Positions 25,710-34,699 of a DNA stretch of 64,000 bases are shown one piece after another. Below the pieces are notes generated by a model. That model did not search any database. It saw nothing but the letters and a program-made list of their open reading frames with translations, and had not been told where the DNA came from. Location of the stretch: assembly GCA_017477465.1 (NCBI GenBank), contig JAFUVU010000007.1, positions 1 to 64,000 on the forward strand, in the 5' to 3' direction. Made by a program: the position numbers and the translations under genes. The stretch's first letter is position 1. The number at the start of each line of letters is the position of its first letter. Source of the DNA: Bacteroidales bacterium (GTDB taxonomy: Bacteria; Bacteroidota; Bacteroidia; Bacteroidales; UBA932).

Positions 25710-25717
25710 CAAAGTTA
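25710..25717 (-). promoter_or_regulatory. Promoter -7 box TAACTTTG for the M49-like/SLC13/porin operon
   Basis: The minus strand reads TAACTTTG (TAnnTTTG), 27 bp before the ATG at 25682. Confidence 0.65.
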
Positions 25718-25773
25718 ATAATTAATTATCAGATTATTCCTTTTTTAAGCAAAAGATTCTTGCCTAAAAAATA

Positions 25774-25805
25774 ATTGTGAATTACCTTTTTATTCTTTAA
25801 ATTTG
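25774..25805 (+). promoter_or_regulatory. Promoter for gdhA
   Basis: ATTG at 25774-25777, 20-bp spacer, TAAATTTG at 25798-25805. The predicted leader to the ATG at 25867 is about 55 nt and holds a small hairpin (25808-25827, arms AGGCTT and AAGCCT). Confidence 0.65.
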
Positions 25806-25866
25806 TAAGGCTTTTAAAAGAAAGCCTATTTTAATATAACTGTAACACTAAACATTAATTACTATC

Positions 25867-27210
25867 ATGAAAACCACTGACATCATGGCACGCCTGCAAG
25901 CCAAGTACCCTCTGGAGAAAGAGTACCTTCAGGCTGTACAGGAAGTCCTGGAATCCATCGAGGATGTATACAACCAGCATCCCGAATTTGAGAAAGCAAA
26001 GATTGTGGAACGCCTGGTAGAACCGGACCGCATCTTCACTTTCCGTGTAACCTGGATAGACGACAAAGGCGAAGTCCAGACCAACACCGGTTACCGCATC
26101 CAGTTCAACAGTGCCATCGGTCCCTATAAAGGCGGTCTGCGCTTCCACAAAGCAGTGACCCCTTCCATGCTCAAATTCCTCGGCTTCGAACAAACCTTCA
26201 AAAACGCCCTCACAACTCTGCCGATGGGCGGCGCCAAAGGCGGCTCGGACTTCGACCCCGTAGGCAAGTCCAACGACGAAATCATGCGCTTCTGCCAGGC
26301 CTTCATGCTTGAGCTTTGGAACTGCATCGGCCCCGACCAGGATATTCCCGCCGGCGACGTGGGCGTAGGCGGCCGCGAAATCGGCTACCTTTACGGCATG
26401 TATAAGAAACTGGCCCGCCAGTACAACACCGGCGTTCTCACCGGCAAGGGAAGCACCTGGGGCGGCAGCATCCTCCGCCCGGAGGCAACCGGTTTCGGCG
26501 CCCTGTATTTCACCCAGCACCTTCTCAAGAAGGCCGGCAAAGACATCAAGGGCAAGAAAGTAGCACTCTCCGGCTTCGGCAACGTAGCTTGGGGCGCCGC
26601 CACAAAGGCCCGTGAACTTGGAGCCAAAGTCGTAGCCATCAGCGGTCCCGACGGCGTATGCGAAATCCCCGACGGCATCACCCCCGAAATGATCGACTAC
26701 ATGCTTGTCATGCGTGCTTCCAACCGCAACAAAGTGGAAGACATGGCCGTCAAATTCCCCGAGCTCACCAAGTTCACCCCCGGCAAGAAGTCCTGGAGCA
26801 TTCCGGTAGATATCGCCCTCCCCTGCGCCTTCCAGAACGAACTGTCGGAAGATGACGCTAAGGAACTAAAGGCAAACGGCTGCTGGTGCTGCTGCGAAGT
26901 TTCCAACATGGGCTGCCAGCCCGGCGCCATCCACTTCTTCCAGAATAACGGCATCCTCTTCGCTCCCGGCAAGGCCGTGAACGCCGGCGGCGTAGCCACC
27001 TCCGGCCTGGAAATGACCCAGAACGCAGAGCATATCTCCTGGGATGCAAAAGAAGTTGACGACAAGCTCCACTTCATCATGAAGAGCATCCACGAGCAGT
27101 GCGTAAAATACGGCACCCAGCCCGACGGTACAATCGACTACGTGAAAGGCGCCAACATCGCCGGCTTCATGAAAGTCGCAACAGCAATGTTGGAGCAAGG
27201 CACAATTTAG
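25867..27210 (+). CDS. gdhA: Glutamate dehydrogenase (NADP type, hexameric family)
   Basis: Assimilates ammonium by making glutamate from 2-oxoglutarate. The 447-residue protein has IGPYKGGLRFHKAV (K88), the catalytic Lys segment PMGGAKGGSDFDP (K124), and the coenzyme region GSTWGGSILRPEATGFG and SGFGNVAWGAA. The length is typical of the small NADP hexameric class. It is monocistronic: its own promoter lies upstream and a strong bidirectional terminator follows. The hairpin in its leader might take part in nitrogen-dependent control, but nothing in the sequence proves it. Confidence 0.97.
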   Translation: MKTTDIMARLQAKYPLEKEYLQAVQEVLESIEDVYNQHPEFEKAKIVERLVEPDRIFTFRVTWIDDKGEVQTNTGYRIQFNSAIGPYKGGLRFHKAVTPSMLKFLGFEQTFKNALTTLPMGGAKGGSDFDPVGKSNDEIMRFCQAFMLELWNCIGPDQDIPAGDVGVGGREIGYLYGMYKKLARQYNTGVLTGKGSTWGGSILRPEATGFGALYFTQHLLKKAGKDIKGKKVALSGFGNVAWGAATKARELGAKVVAISGPDGVCEIPDGITPEMIDYMLVMRASNRNKVEDMAVKFPELTKFTPGKKSWSIPVDIALPCAFQNELSEDDAKELKANGCWCCCEVSNMGCQPGAIHFFQNNGILFAPGKAVNAGGVATSGLEMTQNAEHISWDAKEVDDKLHFIMKSIHEQCVKYGTQPDGTIDYVKGANIAGFMKVATAMLEQGTI

Positions 27211-27230
27211 TTTTTGCAACATTCCACATC

Positions 27231-27268
27231 AAAAAACAGGGACCGGCAATCGTCGGTCCCTGTTTTTT
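27231..27268. terminator. Bidirectional terminator between gdhA and ompH
   Basis: A 15-bp stem (27231-27245 with 27254-27268), arms ending in six A and six T, between convergent genes. Confidence 0.9.
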
Positions 27269-27283
27269 GTGTGATTAATCAAA

Positions 27284-27856
27284 CTATTTTGCAGCGCCTG
27301 CCTGAGCGGCCTGGGCCTGAGCCTGAAGCTCTGCCTGGAGGGATTCCAGTGTGCGGCCATCGGGGATATTCAGGGCTTTGCGGGCATCGGCGGTAATATC
27401 AACTACCTTAGAGTCGTCGAAATAGAGAGCCTGGGTAGAATCGAACAAGGCTGTGAGACCTTTGGCTTTGGCGATTTCGGCAACTGCTTTCTGAGCCTTT
27501 TCATTGATGGGGGCCATGAGCTGGCTTTGCTGCTGCTGGAGTTCCTGGCTGATATTGTTCTGGAATTCCTGGATACGGTTCTGAATATCGTAGAGCTCTT
27601 TTTCCTTGGACTCCTTGATTGCTGCAGTCCAGGATGCAGACTTCTGCTGATACTGGGTAGCTTTTCCCTGATACTCCTCAACCATGGCAGAGTAGGTTTC
27701 CTCGGCTTCTTTCTGGGAGGCGCTGATGGTCTGACGTGCAGCGTCCATCTCAGGCATTAACATGACAAGTTCGTTGAAGTTCACCTTGCCGATGGTTTGG
27801 GCGGAAAGGGAGAAAGTTGCGAATGCCGCAAAGGCAATGACAAAAAGCTTTTTCAT
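27284..27856 (-). CDS. OmpH/Skp family periplasmic chaperone
   Basis: A 190-residue periplasmic chaperone for outer-membrane proteins. It has a signal peptide (1-19, ends LSAQ), the start TIGKVNFNELVMLMPEM typical of OmpH, a long Gln/Glu-rich coiled-coil tentacle (about 40-120), and a beta strand return (ALYFDDSKVVDIT). An Ala/Gln-rich tail follows. It is downstream of bamA on the same strand, 61 bp away, matching its role in delivering substrates to the BAM complex. Confidence 0.93.
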   Translation of the reverse strand: MKKLFVIAFAAFATFSLSAQTIGKVNFNELVMLMPEMDAARQTISASQKEAEETYSAMVEEYQGKATQYQQKSASWTAAIKESKEKELYDIQNRIQEFQNNISQELQQQQSQLMAPINEKAQKAVAEIAKAKGLTALFDSTQALYFDDSKVVDITADARKALNIPDGRTLESLQAELQAQAQAAQAGAAK

Positions 27857-27917
27857 ATCATTAAAAATTTATTTGTTTCTTGTTTCAAAATTTTATAATC
27901 ACAAGTTTCGTACCACA

Positions 27918-30551
27918 TTAGAATTGCTGGCCCAGCACGAAGTGGAACTGGCTTCCGCCGTTCACCGGATCGTCGAATCCGTAGCCCCAGTCAACACCAA
28001 GGAGGCCGATCATCGGCAGGAAGACACGTACGCCTAAACCGGCGCTGCGCTTGATCTGGAACGGGTTGAATTCGCGGATGTCGCTCCAGCAGTTACCGCC
28101 TTCGAGGAAGGCCAGTGCGTAGATTGTGCTCTGAGGCTGAAGGATGACGGGATAACGCAGTTCTACCGTGAATTTATCATAGACATTACCTGCGTAACTC
28201 TCATAATCCTGGCTGTACGGTGTCATCTTGCGGGGGGTGAGGGAATAATCCTCGTAACCACGCAGGGAGATTATTTCCGCTCCGTATGTCATATATCCCG
28301 ACATACCGTCGCCGCCAACCTGGAAGCTCTCGAAGGGAGAATAGCCCCAGTTACGGTTGTAATAGCCAAGGTAGCCGAATTGGGCGCGGGTCATCAGGAC
28401 AAGGTCGCCGACCAGTTTGGTATAAACGGTGCCGTTGAATTTCCATTTGTGGTACTCGATCCACTTGTAGCGCTGGGCGCTGGTCCAGCCGGGGTGAACA
28501 ATGCCGGATTCGTCCGTATAGGCATCGTAATGAATGTCGCGCCAGCTGTTTACCTTGACTTTATTGCCATCGTCGTCGTAAGTGTATCTGCGCAGCAGGG
28601 AGTACGGCGGCGTAAACTGCAGCGAGGCCGAGAACTCCGAACCTGTACGGGGGTAAATCTGCTGGTCGGATGAATTACGCGACAGGGAGATGGTATAGCT
28701 AAGGTTGTGGGAGATACCGTCGTTAAATGCGAAGTAACTGTTTGTCCAGTTGTTGAGCTTGTATGTCTGCCAGCTAAGGTTGTTGTATAGGACAAAGTAG
28801 TTGTCGGGCCATTTAAGACGCGTACCGAGGCCGGCGTTGAAGCCGAACACTTCGAAGCTCTTTGTGGCATTGAGGATACCGCTGATCCAGTAGCTGGAAT
28901 TGTAATAGGCATCCGTCATCCTGGAATAGTATCCGGAGATACTGAGGGACGTTGGCTTTTTGCCGAAGAGCCAGGGCTCCATGAAGCTCACGCTTAGATT
29001 TGTGTAATAGCGGCCGTTGGTCTGGAAGCGGAGCGCGAGGTTCTGCGCATCGCCCAGAGGCACCGGACGCCATGCGCCCTTTTCGAAAAGCCTGCGCGTA
29101 GAGAAGTTATTGAAGCTTACACCCGCAGTGAGCACGAAGGTATTGCCGCCCCAACCGCCGGACAGTTCCAGCTGTGAAGAAGGCTTTTCTGTTACATTAT
29201 AGACAATATCTACCGTGTTGTTAAGCTGATTGGGCAGGATAGAGTATCCGCCGGGGCCCATTATTGCTTCCGGGTCGAACTGGCCCATGGAGGCTATTTC
29301 GCGGATTGATCGCTCGAAGTCCGACTGGCTGAACAGATAGCCGGGACGGGTCATCAGCTGGCGGCGGATTACACGCTCGTTGGTGAGGTCGTTGCCGTTG
29401 ATGACGATATCGTTCAGGATGGCCGGCTTGCCTTCCGATATGCGGAGCTCCACGTCCACCGAGTCATTTTGGATGTTCACCTCGACCGGGGTTACGTTGA
29501 AGAAGAGGTAGCCGTTGTCGCGATATAGTTTGGAAACGTCGTATTCGTTTTCCTTGCCGCCGCCGTGGAGGCGTTTTTCAAGGGTTACTACGTCGTAAAC
29601 GTCGCCTTTTTTAACTTGAAGGATATTGTTCAGTACCTCTGAAGGATAGACGGAGTTGCCCGTCCATGTAATGTTGCGGAAATAGTATTTGCGGCCCTGG
29701 TCGAACTGCATGTCTATGTTAAGATGCTTGCCGTCTTCCAGGAAGTACACCGAGTCTCTGACAAGACGCGCATCCCTGTAACCTGCTTCGCCAAAGGCAT
29801 CCAGCACCGTTTTGCGGTCTTTCTCGTACTCTTTTTCCTTGAACTTTTTGGACTTGAAGAAGTTGTACCACTTGTTGGCGTGGGTTTCCTTCATGTTCTT
29901 TGCGAGCTTGCGCTCCTTCACATCCTTATTGCCGATGTAGTTGATGTCCTTGATACGGATTTTGCGGCCTCTGTCCACTTTGAAATTGACGCGGATGGCG
30001 CTGCGGATCATGGTGTCGCGCACTGCTTCCACATCCACGTCCACTTTAAGGTAGCCTTTCTCTTTATAGTAGCGCTTGATGATGTCAACAGAGGTTTTTT
30101 TGACATAGTCGGAATATTCGCGGCCCGGACGCAGGTTCAGACGTTCCTGGAGGTCTTTCTTTTCGCCCGATTTTACTCCGGTATATGTCCAGCGGGATAC
30201 GCGGGGACGTTCCCTGATGCAGATTTTAAACCAGGCCGTGTCGGCATTGTGGGAGAGAGAATCGACCACTACTGCCACGTCTTCGAAATAACGCTGGGCC
30301 ACCAGGCGCTTGACTATGCCTGTGGCCTCTTCGCCCGGGACCGTGAGTGACTGCCCTGTCCTAAGGCCTGTTAGCTGGAGGATCTGATGCTCGTTGAAGT
30401 ATTGGTTTCCTTCTATGCTGACACCCCCGACAACGTAGGTGCGGGGGTTGTTATAGTCCACTTCTATGCTACTACGGTTTTGCTGAGCCCGAAGCGATAT
30501 TCCGGCCAGGGAGAGCAGCAGCGCAGTGCAAAGTATCTTTCTTACAGTCAT
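27918..30551 (-). CDS. bamA: Outer membrane protein assembly factor BamA
   Basis: The Omp85 core of the BAM complex, inserting beta-barrel proteins into the outer membrane. The 877-residue protein has a signal peptide, about five POTRA repeats (roughly 30-440, for example GNQYFNEHQILQLTGL and GNDLTNERVIRRQL), and a C-terminal barrel. The barrel carries the VRGF-like lid motif as SLRGYEDYS and a terminal Phe (FVLGQQF). A promoter box TATCTTTG lies 22 bp upstream, so it can be expressed apart from nadK-uppS. The length is usual for Bacteroidota. Confidence 0.97.
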   Translation of the reverse strand: MTVRKILCTALLLSLAGISLRAQQNRSSIEVDYNNPRTYVVGGVSIEGNQYFNEHQILQLTGLRTGQSLTVPGEEATGIVKRLVAQRYFEDVAVVVDSLSHNADTAWFKICIRERPRVSRWTYTGVKSGEKKDLQERLNLRPGREYSDYVKKTSVDIIKRYYKEKGYLKVDVDVEAVRDTMIRSAIRVNFKVDRGRKIRIKDINYIGNKDVKERKLAKNMKETHANKWYNFFKSKKFKEKEYEKDRKTVLDAFGEAGYRDARLVRDSVYFLEDGKHLNIDMQFDQGRKYYFRNITWTGNSVYPSEVLNNILQVKKGDVYDVVTLEKRLHGGGKENEYDVSKLYRDNGYLFFNVTPVEVNIQNDSVDVELRISEGKPAILNDIVINGNDLTNERVIRRQLMTRPGYLFSQSDFERSIREIASMGQFDPEAIMGPGGYSILPNQLNNTVDIVYNVTEKPSSQLELSGGWGGNTFVLTAGVSFNNFSTRRLFEKGAWRPVPLGDAQNLALRFQTNGRYYTNLSVSFMEPWLFGKKPTSLSISGYYSRMTDAYYNSSYWISGILNATKSFEVFGFNAGLGTRLKWPDNYFVLYNNLSWQTYKLNNWTNSYFAFNDGISHNLSYTISLSRNSSDQQIYPRTGSEFSASLQFTPPYSLLRRYTYDDDGNKVKVNSWRDIHYDAYTDESGIVHPGWTSAQRYKWIEYHKWKFNGTVYTKLVGDLVLMTRAQFGYLGYYNRNWGYSPFESFQVGGDGMSGYMTYGAEIISLRGYEDYSLTPRKMTPYSQDYESYAGNVYDKFTVELRYPVILQPQSTIYALAFLEGGNCWSDIREFNPFQIKRSAGLGVRVFLPMIGLLGVDWGYGFDDPVNGGSQFHFVLGQQF

Positions 30552-30572
30552 TCGCTAATGGATGTTATCTTG

Positions 30573-30580
30573 CAAAGATA
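30573..30580 (-). promoter_or_regulatory. Promoter -7 box TATCTTTG for bamA
   Basis: The minus strand reads TATCTTTG in the 35-bp gap between uppS and bamA, 21 bp before the bamA ATG. Confidence 0.6.
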
Positions 30581-30586
30581 GGCATT

Positions 30587-31291
30587 TTATTTAACTTTTC
30601 CATATCGGCGGTCCCGGCGGGCATATTCGGCAAGGGCCTGACGGAACTGGGGTTTGCGGAAATCCGGCCACAGGGTGTCAGTGAAGTAGAATTCCGTATA
30701 GGCCGACTGCCACAGGAGATAATTGGATATGCGCAGTTCTCCGGAGGTGCGGATCAGGAGGTCCGGGTCGGGGATGTCGGCAGTTACCAGATATTTGTCG
30801 AAGTCTTCCTGGGTCATGGACTGGAAGGCTTCCGGGCCAAGCTCTGCGGCGGCGGCCTTCATGGCCTGCAATATATCCCACTTTCCGCTGTAGCTGAGGA
30901 ATACTATAAATGTAGTGCCGGTATTTCCTGCCGATTCCGCCATCATGTCGTCGATGGCTTTCTTGACTTCCCGGCTCAGGTGAGAACGGTTGCCAAGGAC
31001 AACGCAACGTATGTTGTTGCGCATGATATTGTCACGTTCCTGGATGATATAGCGGATGATCATCGCCATTAGGGCGTCCACTTCCGCGGCCGGCCTGTTC
31101 CAGTTTTCTTCCGAAAAGGCATATACCGACAGGTATTCGATTTTGTCCTCCACTGCCGCCTCCAGGCAGGCACGCACGCTTTCGGCGCCTTCGATGTGGC
31201 CTTGGACCCTCTCCAAACCGCGGGCCTTTGCCCACCGTCCGTTACCATCCATTATTATGGATACGTGCCTTGGTAGTCTGTCTGTACTCAT
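30587..31291 (-). CDS. uppS: Undecaprenyl (isoprenyl) diphosphate synthase
   Basis: Cis-prenyltransferase that makes the C55 lipid carrier for murein and surface glycans. The 234-residue protein has the catalytic segment VSIIMDGNGRWAKARGL near the N-terminus, FSEENWNRP, and the C-terminal DLLIRTSGELRISNYLLWQ. The ATG at 31291 (MSTDRLPRHV) is used; the codon just before is TTG. It follows nadK by 3 bp. The substrate chain comes from the MEP pathway represented by dxr. Confidence 0.97.
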   Translation of the reverse strand: MSTDRLPRHVSIIMDGNGRWAKARGLERVQGHIEGAESVRACLEAAVEDKIEYLSVYAFSEENWNRPAAEVDALMAMIIRYIIQERDNIMRNNIRCVVLGNRSHLSREVKKAIDDMMAESAGNTGTTFIVFLSYSGKWDILQAMKAAAAELGPEAFQSMTQEDFDKYLVTADIPDPDLLIRTSGELRISNYLLWQSAYTEFYFTDTLWPDFRKPQFRQALAEYARRDRRYGKVK

Positions 31292-31294
31292 CAA

Positions 31295-32119
31295 TTAAAT
31301 GTTGTTACGCATATCTTCGCCCCAGAACAGACGTGAAGTGAGAGCCTTCACGAAGCCGGACTGGGCGAGCCTGATTCGTTTAAGCGAAAACTGTGCCATC
31401 TCCACATGGATGGTCCAGTCGGGTTGGATTTCCACCGTGCGGTTGTCCGTTGACATGGTAGCCCTGCCGTCGCGGGAGATGAAACTGATGTCTATCTTGG
31501 CCGATTCCGGCAGCACTATCGGCCTCACATTCAGGTTGTGAGGAGCGATTGGGGCAAGGACGAGAGCCTTTGTGTCCGGCATGCAGATAGGCCCGCCGAC
31601 GCTGAGAGAATAGGCGGTTGAGCCGGAGGAAGTGGCGACGATTAGCCCGTCGGCCCAATATGTCGGGAGGGGTTCGCCGTCTATGCTTACGTTGATACCC
31701 AGCACGGAGGAGCCGCTGCGGTGAAGGGCCACTTCATTCACGGAATAAGGCAGCATGCCGATGGTGCGGCGAGCCTCTGGGCCTTTTAGCGTAGCGTTGA
31801 GAACTGTACGGTATTCAATGCGGAAATCCCCTTCCACAAGGGCTTTGCGCACTGCCTCGGGCCTGTTTTCGCAAAGGAAGCCTATCCGGCCGAAGTTGAC
31901 GCCCAGGATGGGAAGGCCGATATCGGCAACTACATGCGCTGCCGACAGGAAGGTTCCGTCGCCGCCCATTGAGAGGACAAGGTCTGTTTCCGGGCGCACA
32001 TCCGCTTTGCTGCGGATTTCATATACCTCAAAGGTTGCTTCTTGCAAATCAGAAAGGAGGGCGTCCATGCGGGGGTCGTTCCTTAGCTGATCGTTGAGAA
32101 TGAAATATCCTATTTTCAT
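31295..32119 (-). CDS. nadK: NAD kinase
   Basis: Phosphorylates NAD to NADP in the cytoplasm. The 274-residue protein has the GGDGT motif ([12 protein letters not shown]), the NE/D motif ([10 protein letters not shown]) and the glycine-rich [22 protein letters not shown] chose the ATG at 32119 ([10 protein letters not shown]); the longer open frame upstream overlaps the pdxJ promoter and start. It heads the unit with uppS and is divergent from pdxJ. Confidence 0.96.
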   Translation of the reverse strand: MKIGYFILNDQLRNDPRMDALLSDLQEATFEVYEIRSKADVRPETDLVLSMGGDGTFLSAAHVVADIGLPILGVNFGRIGFLCENRPEAVRKALVEGDFRIEYRTVLNATLKGPEARRTIGMLPYSVNEVALHRSGSSVLGINVSIDGEPLPTYWADGLIVATSSGSTAYSLSVGGPICMPDTKALVLAPIAPHNLNVRPIVLPESAKIDISFISRDGRATMSTDNRTVEIQPDWTIHVEMAQFSLKRIRLAQSGFVKALTSRLFWGEDMRNNI

Positions 32120-32140
32120 GCTGTCTTTAAAATCAACCGC

Positions 32141-32148
32141 CAAAATTA
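32141..32148 (-). promoter_or_regulatory. Promoter -7 box TAATTTTG for nadK-uppS
   Basis: The minus strand reads TAATTTTG (TAnnTTTG), 21 bp before the nadK ATG. Confidence 0.6.
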
Positions 32149-32170
32149 ACATATTTCTGATAAATTTCCT

Positions 32171-32178
32171 TATTTTTG
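32171..32178 (+). promoter_or_regulatory. Promoter -7 box TATTTTTG for pdxJ
   Basis: TATTTTTG (TAnnTTTG), 20 bp before the pdxJ ATG at 32199, divergent from the nadK promoter. Confidence 0.6.
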
Positions 32179-32198
32179 TGCAATATAAAACCCGTAAC

Positions 32199-32921
32199 AT
32201 GACTAGACTGAGCGTTAATATCAATAAAATCGCCACGCTGCGCAACGCCCGCGGCGGCAATGTCCCCGACGTCACAAAAGCCGCCCTGGACATCGAATCC
32301 TTCGGCGCAGAAGGCATCACAGTGCATCCAAGGCCAGATGAGCGCCACATCCGCTATGCCGACGTACGCATCATCCGTCCCCTTCTGAAAACAGAATTCA
32401 ACATAGAAGGGAACCCCACCGTCCAGAGTTTCGTGGACCTTGTCCTGGAAGTAGTGCCCGACCAGGTAACCCTAGTCCCTGACGGACAGGATGCCATAAC
32501 CTCCAACGCAGGCTGGAACACTCTGGAATACAAGAGTTTACTCAGCGATTTGTGCGATACTTTCCACAAAAAGGGCATCCGCACCTCAATCTTCATCGAC
32601 CCCGTTCCCGCAATGGCCGTAGGGGCGGCCGCCTGCGGGGCCGACAGGGTGGAGCTTTACACCGCAGCATACGCCGAAGACTACCCCAAAGACCCCGAAA
32701 AGGCTATCGGCCCTTATTTTGAGACGGCAAAGGCCGCCAAGGAGGCAGGTCTTGGACTCAATGCCGGGCACGACCTTTCCCTCGAGAACCTCGCCTATTT
32801 CATCCGGACCATTCCATGGACTGACGAGGTTTCAATCGGCCATGCGCTTATAAGCGACGCGCTTTACCTTGGGCTTGAGAAAACAATTCAGGCCTATCTT
32901 TCGCAAATCCGCAAAAAATAA
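32199..32921 (+). CDS. pdxJ: Pyridoxine 5'-phosphate synthase
   Basis: Last step of DXP-dependent vitamin B6 synthesis: joins DXP and 3-amino-2-oxopropyl phosphate. The 240-residue TIM barrel has [17 protein letters not shown] at the N-terminus, [13 protein letters not shown], the catalytic QVTLVPDG segment, [10 protein letters not shown] and [14 protein letters not shown]. The ATG at 32199 is chosen; 35 upstream codons lie across the promoter. It draws on DXP, the same substrate as dxr at 15771-16928. Confidence 0.96.
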   Translation: MTRLSVNINKIATLRNARGGNVPDVTKAALDIESFGAEGITVHPRPDERHIRYADVRIIRPLLKTEFNIEGNPTVQSFVDLVLEVVPDQVTLVPDGQDAITSNAGWNTLEYKSLLSDLCDTFHKKGIRTSIFIDPVPAMAVGAAACGADRVELYTAAYAEDYPKDPEKAIGPYFETAKAAKEAGLGLNAGHDLSLENLAYFIRTIPWTDEVSIGHALISDALYLGLEKTIQAYLSQIRKK

Positions 32922-32922
32922 C

Positions 32923-32930
32923 TACCTTTG
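32923..32930 (+). promoter_or_regulatory. Promoter -7 box TACCTTTG for the OmpH-like lipoprotein
   Basis: TACCTTTG directly after the pdxJ stop codon, 34 bp before the ATG at 32965. Confidence 0.65.
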
Positions 32931-32964
32931 CATTCTTGACGAATAATTATTTAAAACACCAATA

Positions 32965-33570
32965 ATGAAAAAAGTACTCCTTCTCATCGGCGCCGCCACC
33001 CTGGCATTTGCCGTATCCTGCAATCAAAACCAGGCAGCAGCCCCCGAGGCCAAGGCCGCAACAGACAGCGTAGCCGTAGCCGGCAGCATCGTTTACTTTA
33101 ATATGGACAAGGTAATGGAAGGCTACGACATGGCCAACGACCTCAACTCCGTATTCGAAACAAAGACCTCCGGCATCCAGGCAGAGATTGACCGCCGCGG
33201 CAAAAAGCTGGAAAAAGACGCCAACGACTTCCAGAACAAGGTGGACAAAGGCCTCCTCACCACTTCGGTAGCCCAGGCCCAGTACCAGAAACTCCAGGAG
33301 CAGCAGCAGTCCTACCAGCAGTACGTTGTAAAGAAACAGCAGGAAATGGCAGAAGAGCAGCAGGTAATGATGAACCAGATTGCCAACGCCATCTCAGAAT
33401 ACGTACAGGAATACAATCAGGAGCACCAGTACGCAATGATTCTTGCCACCGCAGGTGCAATCCTTTCGACACCGGTAGTAACGGCCGATCCTAAACTGGA
33501 CATCACCGAATCCCTGCTCGCCGGACTCAACGCCGCCTACATCAAGACAAAGGAAGCTTCCAAGAAATAA
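32965..33570 (+). CDS. OmpH-like lipoprotein
   Basis: A 201-residue lipoprotein (lipobox FAVSC, C19) with the OmpH/Skp pattern: an Ala-rich linker, the strand SIVYFNMDKVMEGYDM, a long Gln-rich coiled coil (about 75-145), and the strand YAMILATAGAILSTP. It is a second Skp-type protein in the window besides the soluble one at 27284, here lipid-anchored. It has its own promoter box just upstream and is followed after 3 bp by a glycosyltransferase gene. Confidence 0.85.
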   Translation: MKKVLLLIGAATLAFAVSCNQNQAAAPEAKAATDSVAVAGSIVYFNMDKVMEGYDMANDLNSVFETKTSGIQAEIDRRGKKLEKDANDFQNKVDKGLLTTSVAQAQYQKLQEQQQSYQQYVVKKQQEMAEEQQVMMNQIANAISEYVQEYNQEHQYAMILATAGAILSTPVVTADPKLDITESLLAGLNAAYIKTKEASKK

Positions 33571-33573
33571 AGG

Positions 33574-34689
33574 ATGCGGATAACAGTCCTATCCAGTTTC
33601 TATCCCCTAAGGGGAGGCATTTCCCAGTTCAACGCCAGCATGCTGGCAGGACTGGGAAAATGTCATGATACAAGGGCCGTCAGTTTCTCCCGCCAGTACC
33701 CGGATTTCCTCTTCCCCGGCAAAACCCAGTACGTCAGCCCGGAAGATGAAGCCATACCAGTTAAGGCGGAAGCCCTTGTGGATACAATGAATCCTCTGAG
33801 CTGGATAAAAGCCGCACGCAGCATCCGGGAGTGGAAGCCGGACCTTCTGGTCATGAAATACTGGATGTCATGGTTCGCCCCTTCGCTTGGCTACATTGCA
33901 CGCCATGCGGGATGCAAAAGCGTCGTGGTCCTGGACAATGTAATCCCGCACGAAGCACACTGGTTCGACAAACCGCTCACCCGCTATTTCCTTAACGGCT
34001 GCACAGGTTTCGTAGCAATGTCGGAAAGCGTAAGGCAGGATTTGCTTTCCCTAAGACCCGACGCCCCGAACATCCTCCTCCCCCACCCTCTGTACGCTCA
34101 CTTCGGCCCCAAAATGGCAAGGGAGGAAGCGGCCTCAATGCTGGGAACGGACCCGGCAAAGAAAACCATCCTTTTCTTCGGACTCATCCGTGAATACAAA
34201 GGGCTGGACATCCTGCTCGAAGCCTTCCGCGACCTTCCCGAAGACTATCAGCTCATCGTCGCAGGAGAACCTTACGGGTCCTTCGACAAGTACCGGAGCC
34301 TGATAGATTCCATCCCCGGGAAAGAGCGCATCCACGTTTTTCCGGACTACATCCGCGATTCGGAAGTGAAAAAATTTTTCAGTGCGGCCGATGTCGCCGT
34401 CCTCCCCTACAGGAGCGCAACCCAGAGCGGCATCAGTTCCATCGCCTACCACTTCGACATGCCGATGATAGTGACGGATGTAGGCGGACTTAAGGAGACC
34501 ATCGGAGGGCGTGGCACGGGAATTGTCGCTCCTACACCTGCGCCCGGAGCAATCCGCGAAGAAATCCTCCGCTATTTCGGGGACGCTTTGCTGCGGGAAA
34601 GCTGCCGGGACGCTATCGGCAAAGAAAAGCAGAGGCTGGGCTGGGATACTTTCTGCTCACGCCTCACAGATTTTGCCGCCACTTTATAA
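33574..34689 (+). CDS. Glycosyltransferase family 4
   Basis: A 371-residue GT-B fold transferase, probably acting on surface polysaccharide at the cytoplasmic face. The N-terminal domain begins ITVLSSFYPLRGGISQF. The C-terminal GT4 domain has ILFFGLIREYKGLDILLEAF, the HVFPDYI strand, VAVLPYRSATQSGI and the loop MIVTDVGGLKETI. The donor and acceptor cannot be assigned. No other glycan genes are nearby, so it is isolated from a biosynthesis locus. It lies 3 bp after the OmpH-like gene. Confidence 0.92.
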   Translation: MRITVLSSFYPLRGGISQFNASMLAGLGKCHDTRAVSFSRQYPDFLFPGKTQYVSPEDEAIPVKAEALVDTMNPLSWIKAARSIREWKPDLLVMKYWMSWFAPSLGYIARHAGCKSVVVLDNVIPHEAHWFDKPLTRYFLNGCTGFVAMSESVRQDLLSLRPDAPNILLPHPLYAHFGPKMAREEAASMLGTDPAKKTILFFGLIREYKGLDILLEAFRDLPEDYQLIVAGEPYGSFDKYRSLIDSIPGKERIHVFPDYIRDSEVKKFFSAADVAVLPYRSATQSGISSIAYHFDMPMIVTDVGGLKETIGGRGTGIVAPTPAPGAIREEILRYFGDALLRESCRDAIGKEKQRLGWDTFCSRLTDFAATL

Positions 34690-34699
34690 CAGAAAAGCC

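Noticed and set aside
31295..32350. 351-codon version of nadK
   Set aside because: The extra 77 codons cross the divergent promoters and the start of pdxJ; the family begins at [10 protein letters not shown].
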